From contig NZ_CP152389.1 in NCBI RefSeq assembly GCF_038806765.1, forward strand, positions 1,736,001-1,800,000: a DNA stretch of 64,000 nucleotides, in the 5' to 3' direction. Of the stretch, positions 54,029 to 63,794 are shown in pieces. The notes beneath the pieces are model-generated. The model did no database searches. It was not told the origin of the DNA and saw nothing but the letters and a program-made list of their open reading frames with translations. Made by a program: the position numbers and the translations under genes. This DNA comes from Mucilaginibacter sp. CSA2-8R. GTDB lineage: Bacteria; Bacteroidota; Bacteroidia; Sphingobacteriales; Sphingobacteriaceae. Position 1 is the first letter of the stretch. Each line of letters opens with the position of its first letter.

Positions 54029-54062
54029 TTTGAACAGATTTATTTCAATAAGCATACATTTG
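54029..54062 (+). promoter_or_regulatory. Promoter of the ATP-grasp gene
   Basis: TTTG (54029-54032), 22 bases, TACATTTG (54055-54062), 25 bases before the ATG at 54088. The stretch 53801-54028 shows no other feature. Confidence 0.6.
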
Positions 54063-54087
54063 TTCCGGAAACTTCTATAGTAAGAAT

Positions 54088-55131
54088 ATGAAAGTTGCGG
54101 TTTTGTACCAAGCACAACAACCACCGGCACAAGAGGGTATACTGAAACCCATGAAGCCGGGCGGCTATTCCGATAGTAGTGCAGATATAGCCTGTACTTT
54201 GCAAAATTCAGGCGTTTGCGTAGTCACGCCTGAACAATATCCTGATATAGAGAAAGATTTGGATTGGACGTTTCCTGATACTTATGTTGGAATTCAGCAA
54301 GCTATTAGCGCTGGTGCGGATTGTATTTGGTTAAATACAGTGCTCTACCAAGAGCATCCGATTAAACAGTTCTTGGGCCTGCATGTTGTCGGTCAACAGC
54401 CCTCAGCAGTGGATAAATATGATGATAAATGGTATACTAATTATATGCTGAGAAAAAGTGGGTTGCCCATTCCCAAAGCAGAGCTTATCACCTACGATTC
54501 CTTTAAACATACCAAGCCTGATGTTTTACCTCCTTTAGTTGCCAAACCGATTAGGGGGCGTGGCAGTGAAGGTGTGACTTTAGTTTCGGATTTGAGTGAA
54601 TATAGAAATGTTTTGACTGCGCTATTTAAACAGGATCGATTTGGCACTGCAGTTTATATTGAAGAATACTTGTCTGGCGAGGAAATCACTATTACAGTAA
54701 TGCCATCGGGAAATTATGAAGTTAAGGGGCATCAGATTAAAATGGCAATGCCGTGGTGTCTTCCTGGTGTAAAGCGGTTTAACCATCAAAACGGCATTGC
54801 ACCGTACAACGGCACCATTGCCGTAATTTATAACAGCCAGGTCTTAACAGACCAGGAAGAGGGTTCTTCACTTGTTAAAGATCTTTACTCAAATTGCATT
54901 GAAGCGGCAACATTGGTTGAACTGAAAGCTCCCATTCGAATAGATTGTAGAGCGAACAGACAAGGTGAATACTTTATGTTTGACCTAAATATGAAGCCCA
55001 ACATGACTGGTCCTTCTAGGCCCCATCGGAGTAATCAAGATAGTTTGACAGCTTTAGCCGCTCGGAAGATGGGTTGGGATTATCGTAATCTCTTGATCAA
55101 CATATTAAATCAAAGCTGGCAGATTAGTTAA
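54088..55131 (+). CDS. D-Ala-D-Ala ligase-like ATP-grasp protein
   Basis: 347 residues, cytosolic. The fold is visible from LVAKPIRGRGSEGVTLV (ATP-binding lysine), YIEEYLSGEEITITVMPSG and IRIDCRANRQGEYFMFDLNMKPNMTG (metal-binding D and N; compare EvNtlPGmT of Ddl). The N-terminal SSADIACTLQNSG is not Ddl-like. It is a stand-alone gene with its own promoter between two decayed regions, so it may have been acquired separately. Ligation of an amino or peptide substrate is expected; the partners are unknown. Confidence 0.82.
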   Translation: MKVAVLYQAQQPPAQEGILKPMKPGGYSDSSADIACTLQNSGVCVVTPEQYPDIEKDLDWTFPDTYVGIQQAISAGADCIWLNTVLYQEHPIKQFLGLHVVGQQPSAVDKYDDKWYTNYMLRKSGLPIPKAELITYDSFKHTKPDVLPPLVAKPIRGRGSEGVTLVSDLSEYRNVLTALFKQDRFGTAVYIEEYLSGEEITITVMPSGNYEVKGHQIKMAMPWCLPGVKRFNHQNGIAPYNGTIAVIYNSQVLTDQEEGSSLVKDLYSNCIEAATLVELKAPIRIDCRANRQGEYFMFDLNMKPNMTGPSRPHRSNQDSLTALAARKMGWDYRNLLINILNQSWQIS

Positions 55132-55169
55132 GTTAGCAGTTTGGTGCTCAAAAGCAACAATAATTTATC

Positions 55170-55312
55170 TGTAGCTGAACATATCTTACAATAGATGTAC
55201 CGGTTCCAAAGGTATTAATCCATATTTTACCCGAGCCATCTTCTTCAATGGACCGGATAACGTTGTCAGCGGGATGACGATAATCTTGAGCGTTGCCGGT
55301 TTGATTTACAAA
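55170..55312 (-). pseudogene. Fragment of a two-component regulator propeller protein
   Basis: On the minus strand a frame reads FVNQTGNAQDYRHPADNV, then IRSIEEDGSGKIWINTFGTG, which is the Reg_prop pattern (D-N-V-x-x-I-x-x-D-x-x-G-x-I-W-I-x-T) of hybrid sensor kinases that neighbour SusC/SusD loci. A TAG precedes it and no further repeats or kinase domain follow, so it is a leftover of about 47 codons. It suggests that a regulator once accompanied the SusC/SusD pair. Confidence 0.6.
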
Positions 55313-55923
55313 CTAGCGTAAGTTGACGAGGCGCTCCAATAACTGAAATTACCCCAAAATTTCATCAACTCAATTATTGCACTGTTTGTTAACTTGATTG
55401 TGCCCTTTAACGATCAATAGCGTTTGCTGTCCATCATTAATCACCTTACAGGCGTCATTAAAAATTAAAAAGTCGGTTTCGTACAAAAAGAAGTCTGTTA
55501 TTGTGCAGTTTATATCTAATGGGTCACATTATTTTTGACTGGTGCGATATTCAATGCATTTACATTCAATGCAATTGCACAAAACCAGTTATACAATACC
55601 GGGATTTTAAATTAAAATCATATTAGACTTATATAAAAGAGAATCTGTTACCATCGGTTGGCATTGATTCTTCAATAATATTTTAAGAACCATCCATTTT
55701 AAGCAAAAGTAAAGGCATCACGAGAAGATAAATGATACCAGACTTCAATAAACCAATTATTAATTAACCTAAAACCAAGACATGTAAAATCACCCAAACT
55801 TTAAAGTAAAACGAGACGCATTTTTACCGCCTTTCGTTCCATGTCCTATATCCTCGATAATCGCTTATTCAAGCGAATGGGGACTGCTATGTTTATTTTT
55901 TTACGAATAACAACGTTCAGTTT
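55313..55923. other. Intergenic region before susC
   Basis: About 600 bases of AT-rich sequence with no open frame I can support. A short stem TCGCTT-ATTC-AAGCGA (55861-55876) lies 48 bases before the SusC ATG. The SusC promoter should be here, but no clear TTTG/TAnnTTTG pair was found. Confidence 0.5.
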
Positions 55924-58900
55924 ATGAATTTAAATTTACTACCCACTTATACCTGGCGTAACAAATTTTTGAAGATAACTATAAATTCCGCTTTTATAGC
56001 GGTTGTTGCATCAGGAAGCGCCTTAGCAAATACCGGAAGCATCCCAAACAAGTCTGCTGCGATAGTCCTCCCCTCTAAAAATCCGCTTACGCCTTTTACC
56101 ACACGCGTCCTCCAGGTGATGAAGGTAACTGGTAAGGTAACCGATGCTAATGGGCAGGGCTTACCCGGCGTTACTGTTAAAGTGAAAGGAGCCAACATTA
56201 ATGCAGTAACAGACGCTCAAGGTAATTATGCAATTAACGTACCCGACAACAATAGTGTCTTAGTTTTTACCTACCTGGGTTTTACAGCCCGGGAGGTAGC
56301 TGTAAACGGACAAACTGTAGTTGATGTACAATTAAAAGACGAGAATAAAAATTTAAATGAGGTTGTTGTAGTAGGCTTTGGTACGCAAAAAAAAATTAAC
56401 CTGACCGGCTCTGTAGCTACCGTAAACGCTGCCGAGTTGGAAAACCGCCCTATTACTCAGGCATCTCAGGCATTGGCAGGGCTGGCACCTGGCGTACAAG
56501 TGGTGCAAGGCAGTAGTCGCCCGGGTAACGATGGTGCATCTATTACTATCAGAGGCATTGGGTCATTCGGTGCAGGCAGATCTCCGCTTGTTTTGATTGA
56601 CGGTATAGCCGGATCTATTGATGATGTTGCGCCGGATAATATTGGCAGCATCAGTGTATTAAAGGATGCCGCATCTGCAGCTATTTATGGTAACCGCGGT
56701 GCAAACGGCGTAATATTAATTCAAACCAAGCGCGGCAAAGCGGGTGCAACTCAAATTGCATACAACAACTATTTAGGCTGGGAAAAAGTTACTGAGCTGC
56801 CGCAATTTGTTAACTCAGCAACCTATGCTCAGCTTACCGGAGCAAGCCCTGACGTAGTAGCTAAATATGCAAGTGGTGCCGACCCCGATAATTACCCTAA
56901 CATTTACCATTTAAAAGATTTGTTAAACTCGGGGTCCGGTTTCCAGCAGTATCATAACGTTAGTTTTTCGGGCGGCGAAGGCAGGCATACTTATTTGTTT
57001 TCTACCAGTTACCGGGATTTAAATGGCATCACTGCCGAAACCAGCAATAAACGATGGGATATATTAGCTAATATTGATAGCCGTTTAACTGATAAACTTA
57101 CATTAAAAACCAGCATTACTGGTTTTACCCGAACTGAGCTTCAGCCACAAGCTAATTATGGAGGCATTGGAGCAATTATAGGATATGCTGTACGCGAACC
57201 TAATACTATAGCGGGCAGAAAATCAGACGGTACTTATGGTCATCAGGATAATTACTCGCCCGAGGGATGGCTGGATAGCCAGGGCTTTAGTCAATATAAA
57301 GCTAAAAACTTTTACGGAAACACGCAGCTAACCTGGGAAATATTAAAAGGTCTTAGCTTAACCGGTACAGCTGGCTATCACTATTATAACGGTTTTGGAA
57401 CAACTTATAATGCAGACTTGCAGCTGGACAAAAATTTGTACGTTGGTCCGAACAGTTTAAGTAATAATTATACCGAAGGTCATGAAGTAACCTTAAATAG
57501 TATATTAAAGTATAACCACTCGTTTAAAAACCATAACTTAAACGTATTGCTGGTATACCAGCAAGAAGAACACCGTGATGATAGTTTTAATGCTTTCCGC
57601 GATCGTTTCCCTAATAACCTTTTATACGAATTAGATCTTGGCTCTACAGCCAATCAGCAAAACGGTGGCTCGGCCAACGAGTATGCCTTAATATCTTACA
57701 TTGGGCGTATCAATTATGACTATAAGGGAAAATATTTGCTTGAATTAGATGCAAACTACAACGGCTCATCAAGATTTGCATCCGGAAATCGCTATGGCTT
57801 TTTTCCTGGTGTATCAGCCGGTTGGGTAATTTCAGAAGAGTCATTCATTAAAAACAAGCAAACCTGGATTGACCTGTTAAAATTAAGAGCATCTTATGGA
57901 TCATTGGGTAACGGAAATATTAATAACTACCCTTATCAATATGTTATCAACACAGGATCTCGATATACCTTTGGCGGAACATTAGTAAACGGCGCTGCCG
58001 TAAACAATGCAGCTAATCCAAACATCAAGTGGGAAACAACAACGACTACGGATTTGGGTATCGACTTTGGCTTTTGGAGAGGTAAGTTAACCGGTAGCAT
58101 AGGTGTTTATAACCGTACAGCTAAGGATATTTTATATAACGTTCCCGTTTCTACCACACTCGGGCTTGGTGCACCAACTATTAACGCCGGCTCCCTGCGC
58201 AACCGTGGTTTAGAAACTAACCTGACTTATAATATTAAAAAAGGTGGGTTTACTTTAGCACTGAGTCCAAATTTTTCTTACAATAAGCAAAAGGTTACTG
58301 AAATTGCCGGAAACATACAGCGTGTAATCCCTGACTTTTTTGTTGGCCAACCTATGAACCCTATTTACGGGTATGTAGCTGACGGCTTATTCCGTGATGC
58401 TAACGATGTAGCTAATTATCCTACTCAACCAACTGCAGGGCAGCCTGGTAGCATACGCTTTAAAGATATAAGCGGACCTAATGGCGTACCTGACGGCAAA
58501 GTAGATGCCACCTATGATCGTACTATTATAGGTTATAAAAACCCAACTACTTCCTATGGTTTATTAATTAATTCAGGCTATAAAGGATTCGACTTCTCTG
58601 CTTTATTTGCAGGCCTAGGAGGCTATACGGAGCAAATGGGCTCATATATGGCATTTGCCTACTACAATGGCGGCAACATCCAGCAGTGGCAGGCAGATAA
58701 TGCGTGGACTACCGCCAATCCTGATCCTAATGCAAAATATCCGCGTATTACCAGCCTTGGGCAGGGTAGTGCTAACGTACAAACCAATTCGTATTGGAAC
58801 AGGTCAGGCACCTTCATTAGGTTGAAAAACTTACAAATTGGTTATACGCTGTCACCATCACTCACCAAAAAGCTACATCTGTCAAAATTAAGAGTATTTG

Positions 58901-59037
58901 CAGGTGGTCAGAATTTATTTAAATGGGATAAATTTTACACCGGCTGGGATCCTGAAAACATGCAGGGGTCAGGCGACCAACCTAACTATTATCCTATCAC
59001 TGCGATTTATACGTTTGGTTTTAACGTAAAACTTTAA
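55924..59037 (+). CDS. susC: SusC/RagA family TonB-dependent outer-membrane transporter
   Basis: 1037 residues. A signal peptide (FLKITINSAFIAVVASGSALA) leads to a CarboxypepD_reg-like domain (VTGKVTDANGQGLPGVTVKVKGAN and TYLGFTAREVAV), the TonB-box-like NLNEVVVVGFGTQ, a plug domain with IRGIGSFGAGRSPLVLIDG and GANGVILIQTKRGK, then the 22-stranded barrel ending in YYPITAIYTFGFNVKL. It imports glycans or peptides across the outer membrane with the partner SusD-like lipoprotein 28 bases downstream. No glycosidase, sensor or anti-sigma gene lies next to it apart from the fragment above. Confidence 0.95.
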   Translation: MNLNLLPTYTWRNKFLKITINSAFIAVVASGSALANTGSIPNKSAAIVLPSKNPLTPFTTRVLQVMKVTGKVTDANGQGLPGVTVKVKGANINAVTDAQGNYAINVPDNNSVLVFTYLGFTAREVAVNGQTVVDVQLKDENKNLNEVVVVGFGTQKKINLTGSVATVNAAELENRPITQASQALAGLAPGVQVVQGSSRPGNDGASITIRGIGSFGAGRSPLVLIDGIAGSIDDVAPDNIGSISVLKDAASAAIYGNRGANGVILIQTKRGKAGATQIAYNNYLGWEKVTELPQFVNSATYAQLTGASPDVVAKYASGADPDNYPNIYHLKDLLNSGSGFQQYHNVSFSGGEGRHTYLFSTSYRDLNGITAETSNKRWDILANIDSRLTDKLTLKTSITGFTRTELQPQANYGGIGAIIGYAVREPNTIAGRKSDGTYGHQDNYSPEGWLDSQGFSQYKAKNFYGNTQLTWEILKGLSLTGTAGYHYYNGFGTTYNADLQLDKNLYVGPNSLSNNYTEGHEVTLNSILKYNHSFKNHNLNVLLVYQQEEHRDDSFNAFRDRFPNNLLYELDLGSTANQQNGGSANEYALISYIGRINYDYKGKYLLELDANYNGSSRFASGNRYGFFPGVSAGWVISEESFIKNKQTWIDLLKLRASYGSLGNGNINNYPYQYVINTGSRYTFGGTLVNGAAVNNAANPNIKWETTTTTDLGIDFGFWRGKLTGSIGVYNRTAKDILYNVPVSTTLGLGAPTINAGSLRNRGLETNLTYNIKKGGFTLALSPNFSYNKQKVTEIAGNIQRVIPDFFVGQPMNPIYGYVADGLFRDANDVANYPTQPTAGQPGSIRFKDISGPNGVPDGKVDATYDRTIIGYKNPTTSYGLLINSGYKGFDFSALFAGLGGYTEQMGSYMAFAYYNGGNIQQWQADNAWTTANPDPNAKYPRITSLGQGSANVQTNSYWNRSGTFIRLKNLQIGYTLSPSLTKKLHLSKLRVFAGGQNLFKWDKFYTGWDPENMQGSGDQPNYYPITAIYTFGFNVKL

Positions 59038-59065
59038 TTGACCATAGCTTAAAGACGATTCAACA

Positions 59066-60691
59066 ATGAAAAAAATATTCAATATAAAATTATTGTTAAA
59101 AACATCGGTAGCCTTAGGCGTAGCGATGGCTTTTACAACCGGCTGCAAAAAGAATTTTTTAGACAGACAACCGCTCTCGGCCATATCAGACGCAACTTTT
59201 TGGAAAACGGCTAATGATGCAACATTAGCACTTAACGGCGTTTATGATACGGGTGCTGGCTTTACAAATTATAATTTTTGGTCGGGTCTGGGTATGATTA
59301 ATTTGGATCTTGCCGCAGGTAACGGATCAGAAAAGGAATCTTTACCAGATAACATTACCAATGGGGCACTGAACACTGCCAATGGTGTTACCGGTACTTA
59401 TTACAGCTCAAGTTATAGGCAAATTGCCCGCTGCAATAACTTTCTGGCTAATATTGGTCAGGTGCCTATGGATGCCAGCACTAAAAATATCATGATTGCA
59501 GAAGTAAGAGCTATTCGTGCTTATGATTACTTTAATCTTGCACTTTATTTTGGCGACGTTCCGTTAGTTCAAAAACTCTTATCGACAGCAGAAGCTAACA
59601 GTGTAACCCGTACTCCAAAAGCTGATGTTTGGGCTTTTTGTGAAACTGAACTAAAAGCCGCTGCTACTGCATTGCCCAATACTGTACCGGCAGCCCAACA
59701 AGGGCATATGACAGCAGCCAGCACACTGGCTATATTAGGCAGGTTGCAAATGGCCCAGAAAAAATGGACTGATGCAGCAACAACTTACAAAGCGATTATT
59801 GATATGAATGCCTATTCTATTGATTCGCGTTACCGGGAATTATTTCTTAATGCCGGCGAAAATAGTCCGGAGGTTTTACTTTCAATGCAGTATATAAGAG
59901 ATACTTATAGCCATGCTTTATTGCAATACCTTACCCCCGAAACTTGGGGAGGCTGGCACCAATTCTCGCCGTTTAATGAGTTGGTGAAAGACTTTGAATG
60001 TATTGATGGCAGGCCGATTACACAATCACCATTGTACGACAGAAACAACCCCTATAATAACCGCGACCCAAGGCTGGACTTCAACATCATGATTTCTGAC
60101 CGCACGGTGTTCCGGGGCCGTACCTATTCTGCCAAGCCAGGTACTACTTTTGTTGACCGCCTGGATCAATATCCCGGTGTTTGGAGTGGCTATGCGATTT
60201 ACAAGTTTTTGGAAGATGATCCTAACGTAGCAACAACATCTAACGACGGTAACAATTTTCCACTGATTCGTTATGCAGAGGTGTTACTTGGTTACCTCGA
60301 ATCCAGGCTGGAATCAGGAACTGGTGTAGACCAGGCTTTATTAGACGCTACAGTTAACAAAGTTAGAGGCAGAGCGACTGTACGTATGCCAGCAGTAACT
60401 ACTTTAGACCAAACTGCTTTGCGCACGATAGTGCGGAGAGAGCGCCGTGTAGAATTTGCCTTTGAAGGCCTGCGTTACTACGATTGCTTGCGTTGGGGCA
60501 TTATAGCAAGCGAAAACAACCAGCAGTTTACAGGTATGAAATTAAATAATACGCCGGGTTATCAGGTTGATGCTGATGGTTATTATATCTATAAAAAAAG
60601 AAGCTTTGTTGTTGGCAAAAACGAATTGTGGCCAATTCCACAATCAGAGCGTGATCTAAATCCACAACTCACGCAAAATCCTGGATATTGA
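59066..60691 (+). CDS. susD: SusD/RagB family outer-membrane lipoprotein
   Basis: 541 residues with a lipoprotein signal ending in FTTGCKK. The N-terminal FLDRQPLSAISDATFWKTANDA and the helix-rich TPR-like layout, the YFNLALYFGDVPLV segment, ALRTIVRRERRVEFAFEGLRYYDCLRWG and the ending WPIPQSERDLNPQLTQNPGY are all SusD signatures. It binds the ligand over the SusC pore. Gene order SusC-SusD is typical. The ligand is unknown; absence of CAZymes makes peptides or a small solute as likely as glycans. Confidence 0.95.
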   Translation: MKKIFNIKLLLKTSVALGVAMAFTTGCKKNFLDRQPLSAISDATFWKTANDATLALNGVYDTGAGFTNYNFWSGLGMINLDLAAGNGSEKESLPDNITNGALNTANGVTGTYYSSSYRQIARCNNFLANIGQVPMDASTKNIMIAEVRAIRAYDYFNLALYFGDVPLVQKLLSTAEANSVTRTPKADVWAFCETELKAAATALPNTVPAAQQGHMTAASTLAILGRLQMAQKKWTDAATTYKAIIDMNAYSIDSRYRELFLNAGENSPEVLLSMQYIRDTYSHALLQYLTPETWGGWHQFSPFNELVKDFECIDGRPITQSPLYDRNNPYNNRDPRLDFNIMISDRTVFRGRTYSAKPGTTFVDRLDQYPGVWSGYAIYKFLEDDPNVATTSNDGNNFPLIRYAEVLLGYLESRLESGTGVDQALLDATVNKVRGRATVRMPAVTTLDQTALRTIVRRERRVEFAFEGLRYYDCLRWGIIASENNQQFTGMKLNNTPGYQVDADGYYIYKKRSFVVGKNELWPIPQSERDLNPQLTQNPGY

Positions 60692-60723
60692 TTGGTTATT
60701 CCAGGTTGGTTTTATTTGATGTT

Positions 60724-60752
60724 AAGCGGCAGGCTCTCATACCCTGCCGCTT
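60724..60752 (+). terminator. Terminator of the susCD operon
   Basis: AAGCGGCAGG / CCTGCCGCTT around a 9-base loop, followed by ATTTTAT. Confidence 0.85.
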
Positions 60753-61096
60753 ATTTTATGCTTGTGATTTTGAGCGCTTGATTAATATATTTTACAGGCA
60801 AACTTCTTTTTAAAACTGACAACCGCATGTAATATTATTTATTTACAAATAGCGCCAGGGTAGAAGCGATTTGAATCATATATTCTTCTCAATCTGCTAA
60901 TACCTTTATTTCAATATAGACATCGTTGCATCATCATCATTGTCGGAATGACTGGTAACAGCCAGTTTAAATGCTGATACGCACAACATTCTCTGCGTCC
61001 TAATTTTGCATGGAGTTAAATTTCATTAGCAGGCGGTGCTGGCGTCTCTACGGTATTCGCCGTCTGCAGAACTGAGGCACTTAATCAAAGATGTAA
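60753..61096. other. Intergenic stretch
   Basis: 344 bases with no open frame, hairpin or promoter that I can support besides the promoter listed at 61097. Confidence 0.5.
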
Positions 61097-61124
61097 TTGA
61101 GCTTATTTATTTCCATTACTTTTG
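61097..61124 (+). promoter_or_regulatory. Promoter of the VF530 gene
   Basis: TTG (61097-61099), 17 bases, TACTTTTG (61117-61124), 5 bases before the ATG at 61130, implying a very short leader. Confidence 0.65.
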
Positions 61125-61129
61125 CATCT

Positions 61130-61351
61130 ATGCAACAGCAAGCCAATAACCCGCTTCACGGTAAAACGTTAGAAGCTATATTGAACGAGTTGGTATCCTA
61201 TTATGGATGGACAGAACTCGGGGCACGCATTCGCATTAATTGTTTTAATGACAACCCCAGCATCAAATCGAGCCTTAAGTTTTTAAGGAAAACCGATTGG
61301 GCAAGAAAAAAGGTAGAAGACTTATATGTTTCTACCTCTTTTAGTAACTGA
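61130..61351 (+). CDS. VF530-family DNA-binding protein
   Basis: 73 residues from ATG 61130. The sequence [21 protein letters not shown], then [37 protein letters not shown] matches the VF530 (DUF2132) family from start to end, cut here at [16 protein letters not shown] for brevity. The founding Vibrio protein binds DNA with a double helix-hairpin-like fold; the physiological role is unknown. Start chosen because the family begins near NPLHG and the longer frame crosses the promoter. Confidence 0.9.
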   Translation: MQQQANNPLHGKTLEAILNELVSYYGWTELGARIRINCFNDNPSIKSSLKFLRKTDWARKKVEDLYVSTSFSN

Positions 61352-61399
61352 GTAATCAACTTGCAGACATAATGCTACGAACATTATCAATTATGACAT

Positions 61400-62701
61400 T
61401 TAATGCTTCTTCTTATTATTCATTTTAGCTTTTAAACCAGCTCTGTAATTGTAAGTTTTTGCATTACTGGCTTTCTTTTCGTGAAAGGCCGGTCCAGGAG
61501 CGTTATCATCTGCTTTTGCTTTGGCCGCCTTCTTTTCGGCTATATCAGCAGATGTGCGTTCTCTTTCAATAATTAAATCTTCAGGCAATTCGCTCATGGG
61601 AATTTTTTGTCCGGTAGCCTGTTCTATTTTTTTAACTGCGCTTAATTCAAGATCGGTAGCAAAAGTAAGCGCTATGGTTTCACCTTCTATATCCGGCCAG
61701 TGATTGATTATACGGTTGATATAAGTTTCTTTTTCAATCGGTAATTCAAAATGAATCAGGAAGGGGATATGATCCAGATCCAGTTGCTGTTCTGCCTCAT
61801 TAACTACAATTAATACGCGGGTAGCAGAGTTTTTAAATTCATCTACTGATGTAAATCCATCCATCTCAAAAAACCATGGGTTTAACAAGGCTACCGAGTT
61901 TTTACGGTCATGCAAACTCTTATATAATTTTTCGGCTGTGAGGCGGGTGTTTACAAATAAAACCACTTTGGTAAATAGGTCTTCGTCCTGCATAAAAAAG
62001 TTGAGTAAATTTACTTTAGTACCAAAATTGGGTAGCAAGTACAGCATTTGCTGATGCAGATCAAACTGCATCTCTGCCATTTCCTCCACCTCAATGGTAG
62101 CCGGTTGCTTCATAAACGGCGCTATCATTCTGTTTAAACGTTCGTGCAACACTTCGGTAAAAACAAGGTGCTGACATTTAGAGATACTGCTTGCCAATTC
62201 GGTAACAGGTAATTGCAAACCTTGCTTAACAATCAACTCCGCATCATCAATAATCAGCAATTCGATCTTATTTACATCCAGGCCAAGTTTAAGATAGATG
62301 GCACGAGCCCTATCAGGTGTGGCAACCACAATGTCGGCTCCATCGGCCATGGCATCCATTTGTGCTTCAATACCAGGAGCTGCAAATAGTGCAACAACTG
62401 AAAGTGCTTTGTTTTTGTTGAGCTGGCTAATCTTAAATACAATCTCCTCCACCATATCTTTATCAGGCGCCAGTATCAAAACTCTTGGTATACCGTCAGG
62501 CGTGTAGTTAAATTTGTTGAGCGTCGCTAATATATAAGTAGTGGTTTTGCCGCAGCCTTCTGGCCCAACTGCAATGACGTCCTGGCCGCCGCTGATGCGC
62601 GTCAATGTTTTCTGCTGAATTTCTTTTGGAGATACAAACCCTACTTCGTTTAAAGACTGTACAAGCCCTTTCTTTAACTTTAATTTATCTGACCACGCCA
62701 T
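61400..62701 (-). CDS. DEAD-box-like protein with altered motifs
   Basis: 433 residues. Layout is that of a DEAD-box RNA helicase: Q-motif region GFVSPKEIQQKTL, Walker A GPEGCGKTT, PDRARAIY (motif Ib-like TPDR), RecA2 with VVLFVNTRLTAEKLYKSL and later segments. But motif II is LLIIDDAELIV (DDAE for DEAD), motif III reads VFTEV, not SAT, and motif VI is YINRIINHW in the place of HRxGR. ATPase activity is doubtful. The tail is Lys/Ala-rich (ERERTSADIAEKKAAKAK). On the minus strand a -7-like TAAATTTG lies at 62732-62739. Divergent from the rRNA operon. Confidence 0.8.
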   Translation of the reverse strand: MAWSDKLKLKKGLVQSLNEVGFVSPKEIQQKTLTRISGGQDVIAVGPEGCGKTTTYILATLNKFNYTPDGIPRVLILAPDKDMVEEIVFKISQLNKNKALSVVALFAAPGIEAQMDAMADGADIVVATPDRARAIYLKLGLDVNKIELLIIDDAELIVKQGLQLPVTELASSISKCQHLVFTEVLHERLNRMIAPFMKQPATIEVEEMAEMQFDLHQQMLYLLPNFGTKVNLLNFFMQDEDLFTKVVLFVNTRLTAEKLYKSLHDRKNSVALLNPWFFEMDGFTSVDEFKNSATRVLIVVNEAEQQLDLDHIPFLIHFELPIEKETYINRIINHWPDIEGETIALTFATDLELSAVKKIEQATGQKIPMSELPEDLIIERERTSADIAEKKAAKAKADDNAPGPAFHEKKASNAKTYNYRAGLKAKMNNKKKH

Positions 62702-63095
62702 AACGTATATTTAAAAATCCTGATGGGGCGGCAAATTTATCCTTTTTGGCGTGCATTTTTAGCGCCTTATATCATTTGATAGAAAAAAGGGGCTTGTTAT
62801 CAATTAATTAGCCGTTCGATGCGTGTAGTGATGATAATTTTCGAGCGTTTTTTTACTTTAAGCGATACCCTGTTGTATGGAGCGTTGATATGAAGCAAGT
62901 CTAATAGTTAAGCTTATTAGGATTGTAAAGCGTAGATACATATTATATAAGGAAGCGTTTAAGCTCGTGTCAGCTCCTTATTTCAATTGATTGAACTTAA
63001 ATGGTTCAACGTAGATCCAGAGCGATAGGGCTGGAACTTTATCGCTCTGCTAATCAGTCCAAACCGCGCAATAACAAGAAAAAAGCGAAGTTGTT
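62702..63095. other. Region upstream of the rRNA promoters
   Basis: No open frame or repeat that I can support except the helicase -7 box at 62732-62739. The region contains the UP-like AT-rich sequence before rRNA promoter 1. Confidence 0.5.
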
Positions 63096-63138
63096 TTTGC
63101 AAAGAAGGATAAAAACGCTACTTTTGCACTCCCAATCG
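63096..63138 (+). promoter_or_regulatory. rRNA promoter P1
   Basis: TTTG (63096-63099), 19 bases, TACTTTTG (63119-63126), followed by CACTCCCAATCG, the same downstream sequence as P2 and P3. Confidence 0.8.
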
Positions 63139-63308
63139 CAAGGAAGGGGGGGGTGAGTTGAAAGGATAGCGGGAATGAACGAGGTAGGTAAATAAAGCGA
63201 AAGCTGAACTTGCCGAAGCTTAAAGACTAAGACGTGATTAGTATATTTAATCATGAAAGTTCGGCAAAGCGGCCTTCAAAAACAACCTCAAAAAAAGATT
63301 GAACTTTT

Positions 63309-63352
63309 TTTTTAGAAAGTGAAAACTATTTTTACCTTTGCACTCCCAATCG
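63309..63352 (+). promoter_or_regulatory. rRNA promoter P2
   Basis: TACCTTTG (63333-63340) followed by CACTCCCAATCG; the -33 region is a T run (63304-63313). Confidence 0.7.
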
Positions 63353-63481
63353 CAATGAGCGGGGAAGATTGAAAAGCGGGAAGTAATCATCAGGCAAGCA
63401 GGGCGTTAAGCCGGCGAGACTGAATCGAAACGGGGTTGGCAAACCAAGCGAAACCTGGTCAAAAAAAAAGAAAAACTTTTT

Positions 63482-63524
63482 TTTGTTAAAGTAGAAAAGA
63501 TGATTACCTTTGCACTCCCAATCG
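63482..63524 (+). promoter_or_regulatory. rRNA promoter P3
   Basis: TTTG (63482-63485), 19 bases, TACCTTTG (63505-63512), then CACTCCCAATCG. Nearest to 16S. Confidence 0.8.
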
Positions 63525-63794
63525 GAAGATAGGGAAAACAGTTAGAAAGTCACTTACCAGTTGTGGTAAGCAGATATAAAGCCGGAGTGAGAGACCGAGG
63601 CGAAAAGTTCTTTTAAGAAGTAACATGTAGCGTAGCGGGAGCGGTAGGGAACTACTAATCTTTGCTAAGAAAGAAAAAGAAAACCATTTAGAGTTTCTCA
63701 GAAGTTAGTTACGGTTAGGATACTGTATAAAGATACAATTAATAATCAGATTTCTATTTTGAGTAATAGGGTCTGGATCATAAACAAAACATTT

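Noticed and set aside
49117..55131. A complete genomic island bounded by att repeats
   Set aside because: No second copy of the tRNA 3' end was found by reading; only remnants support a past insertion.
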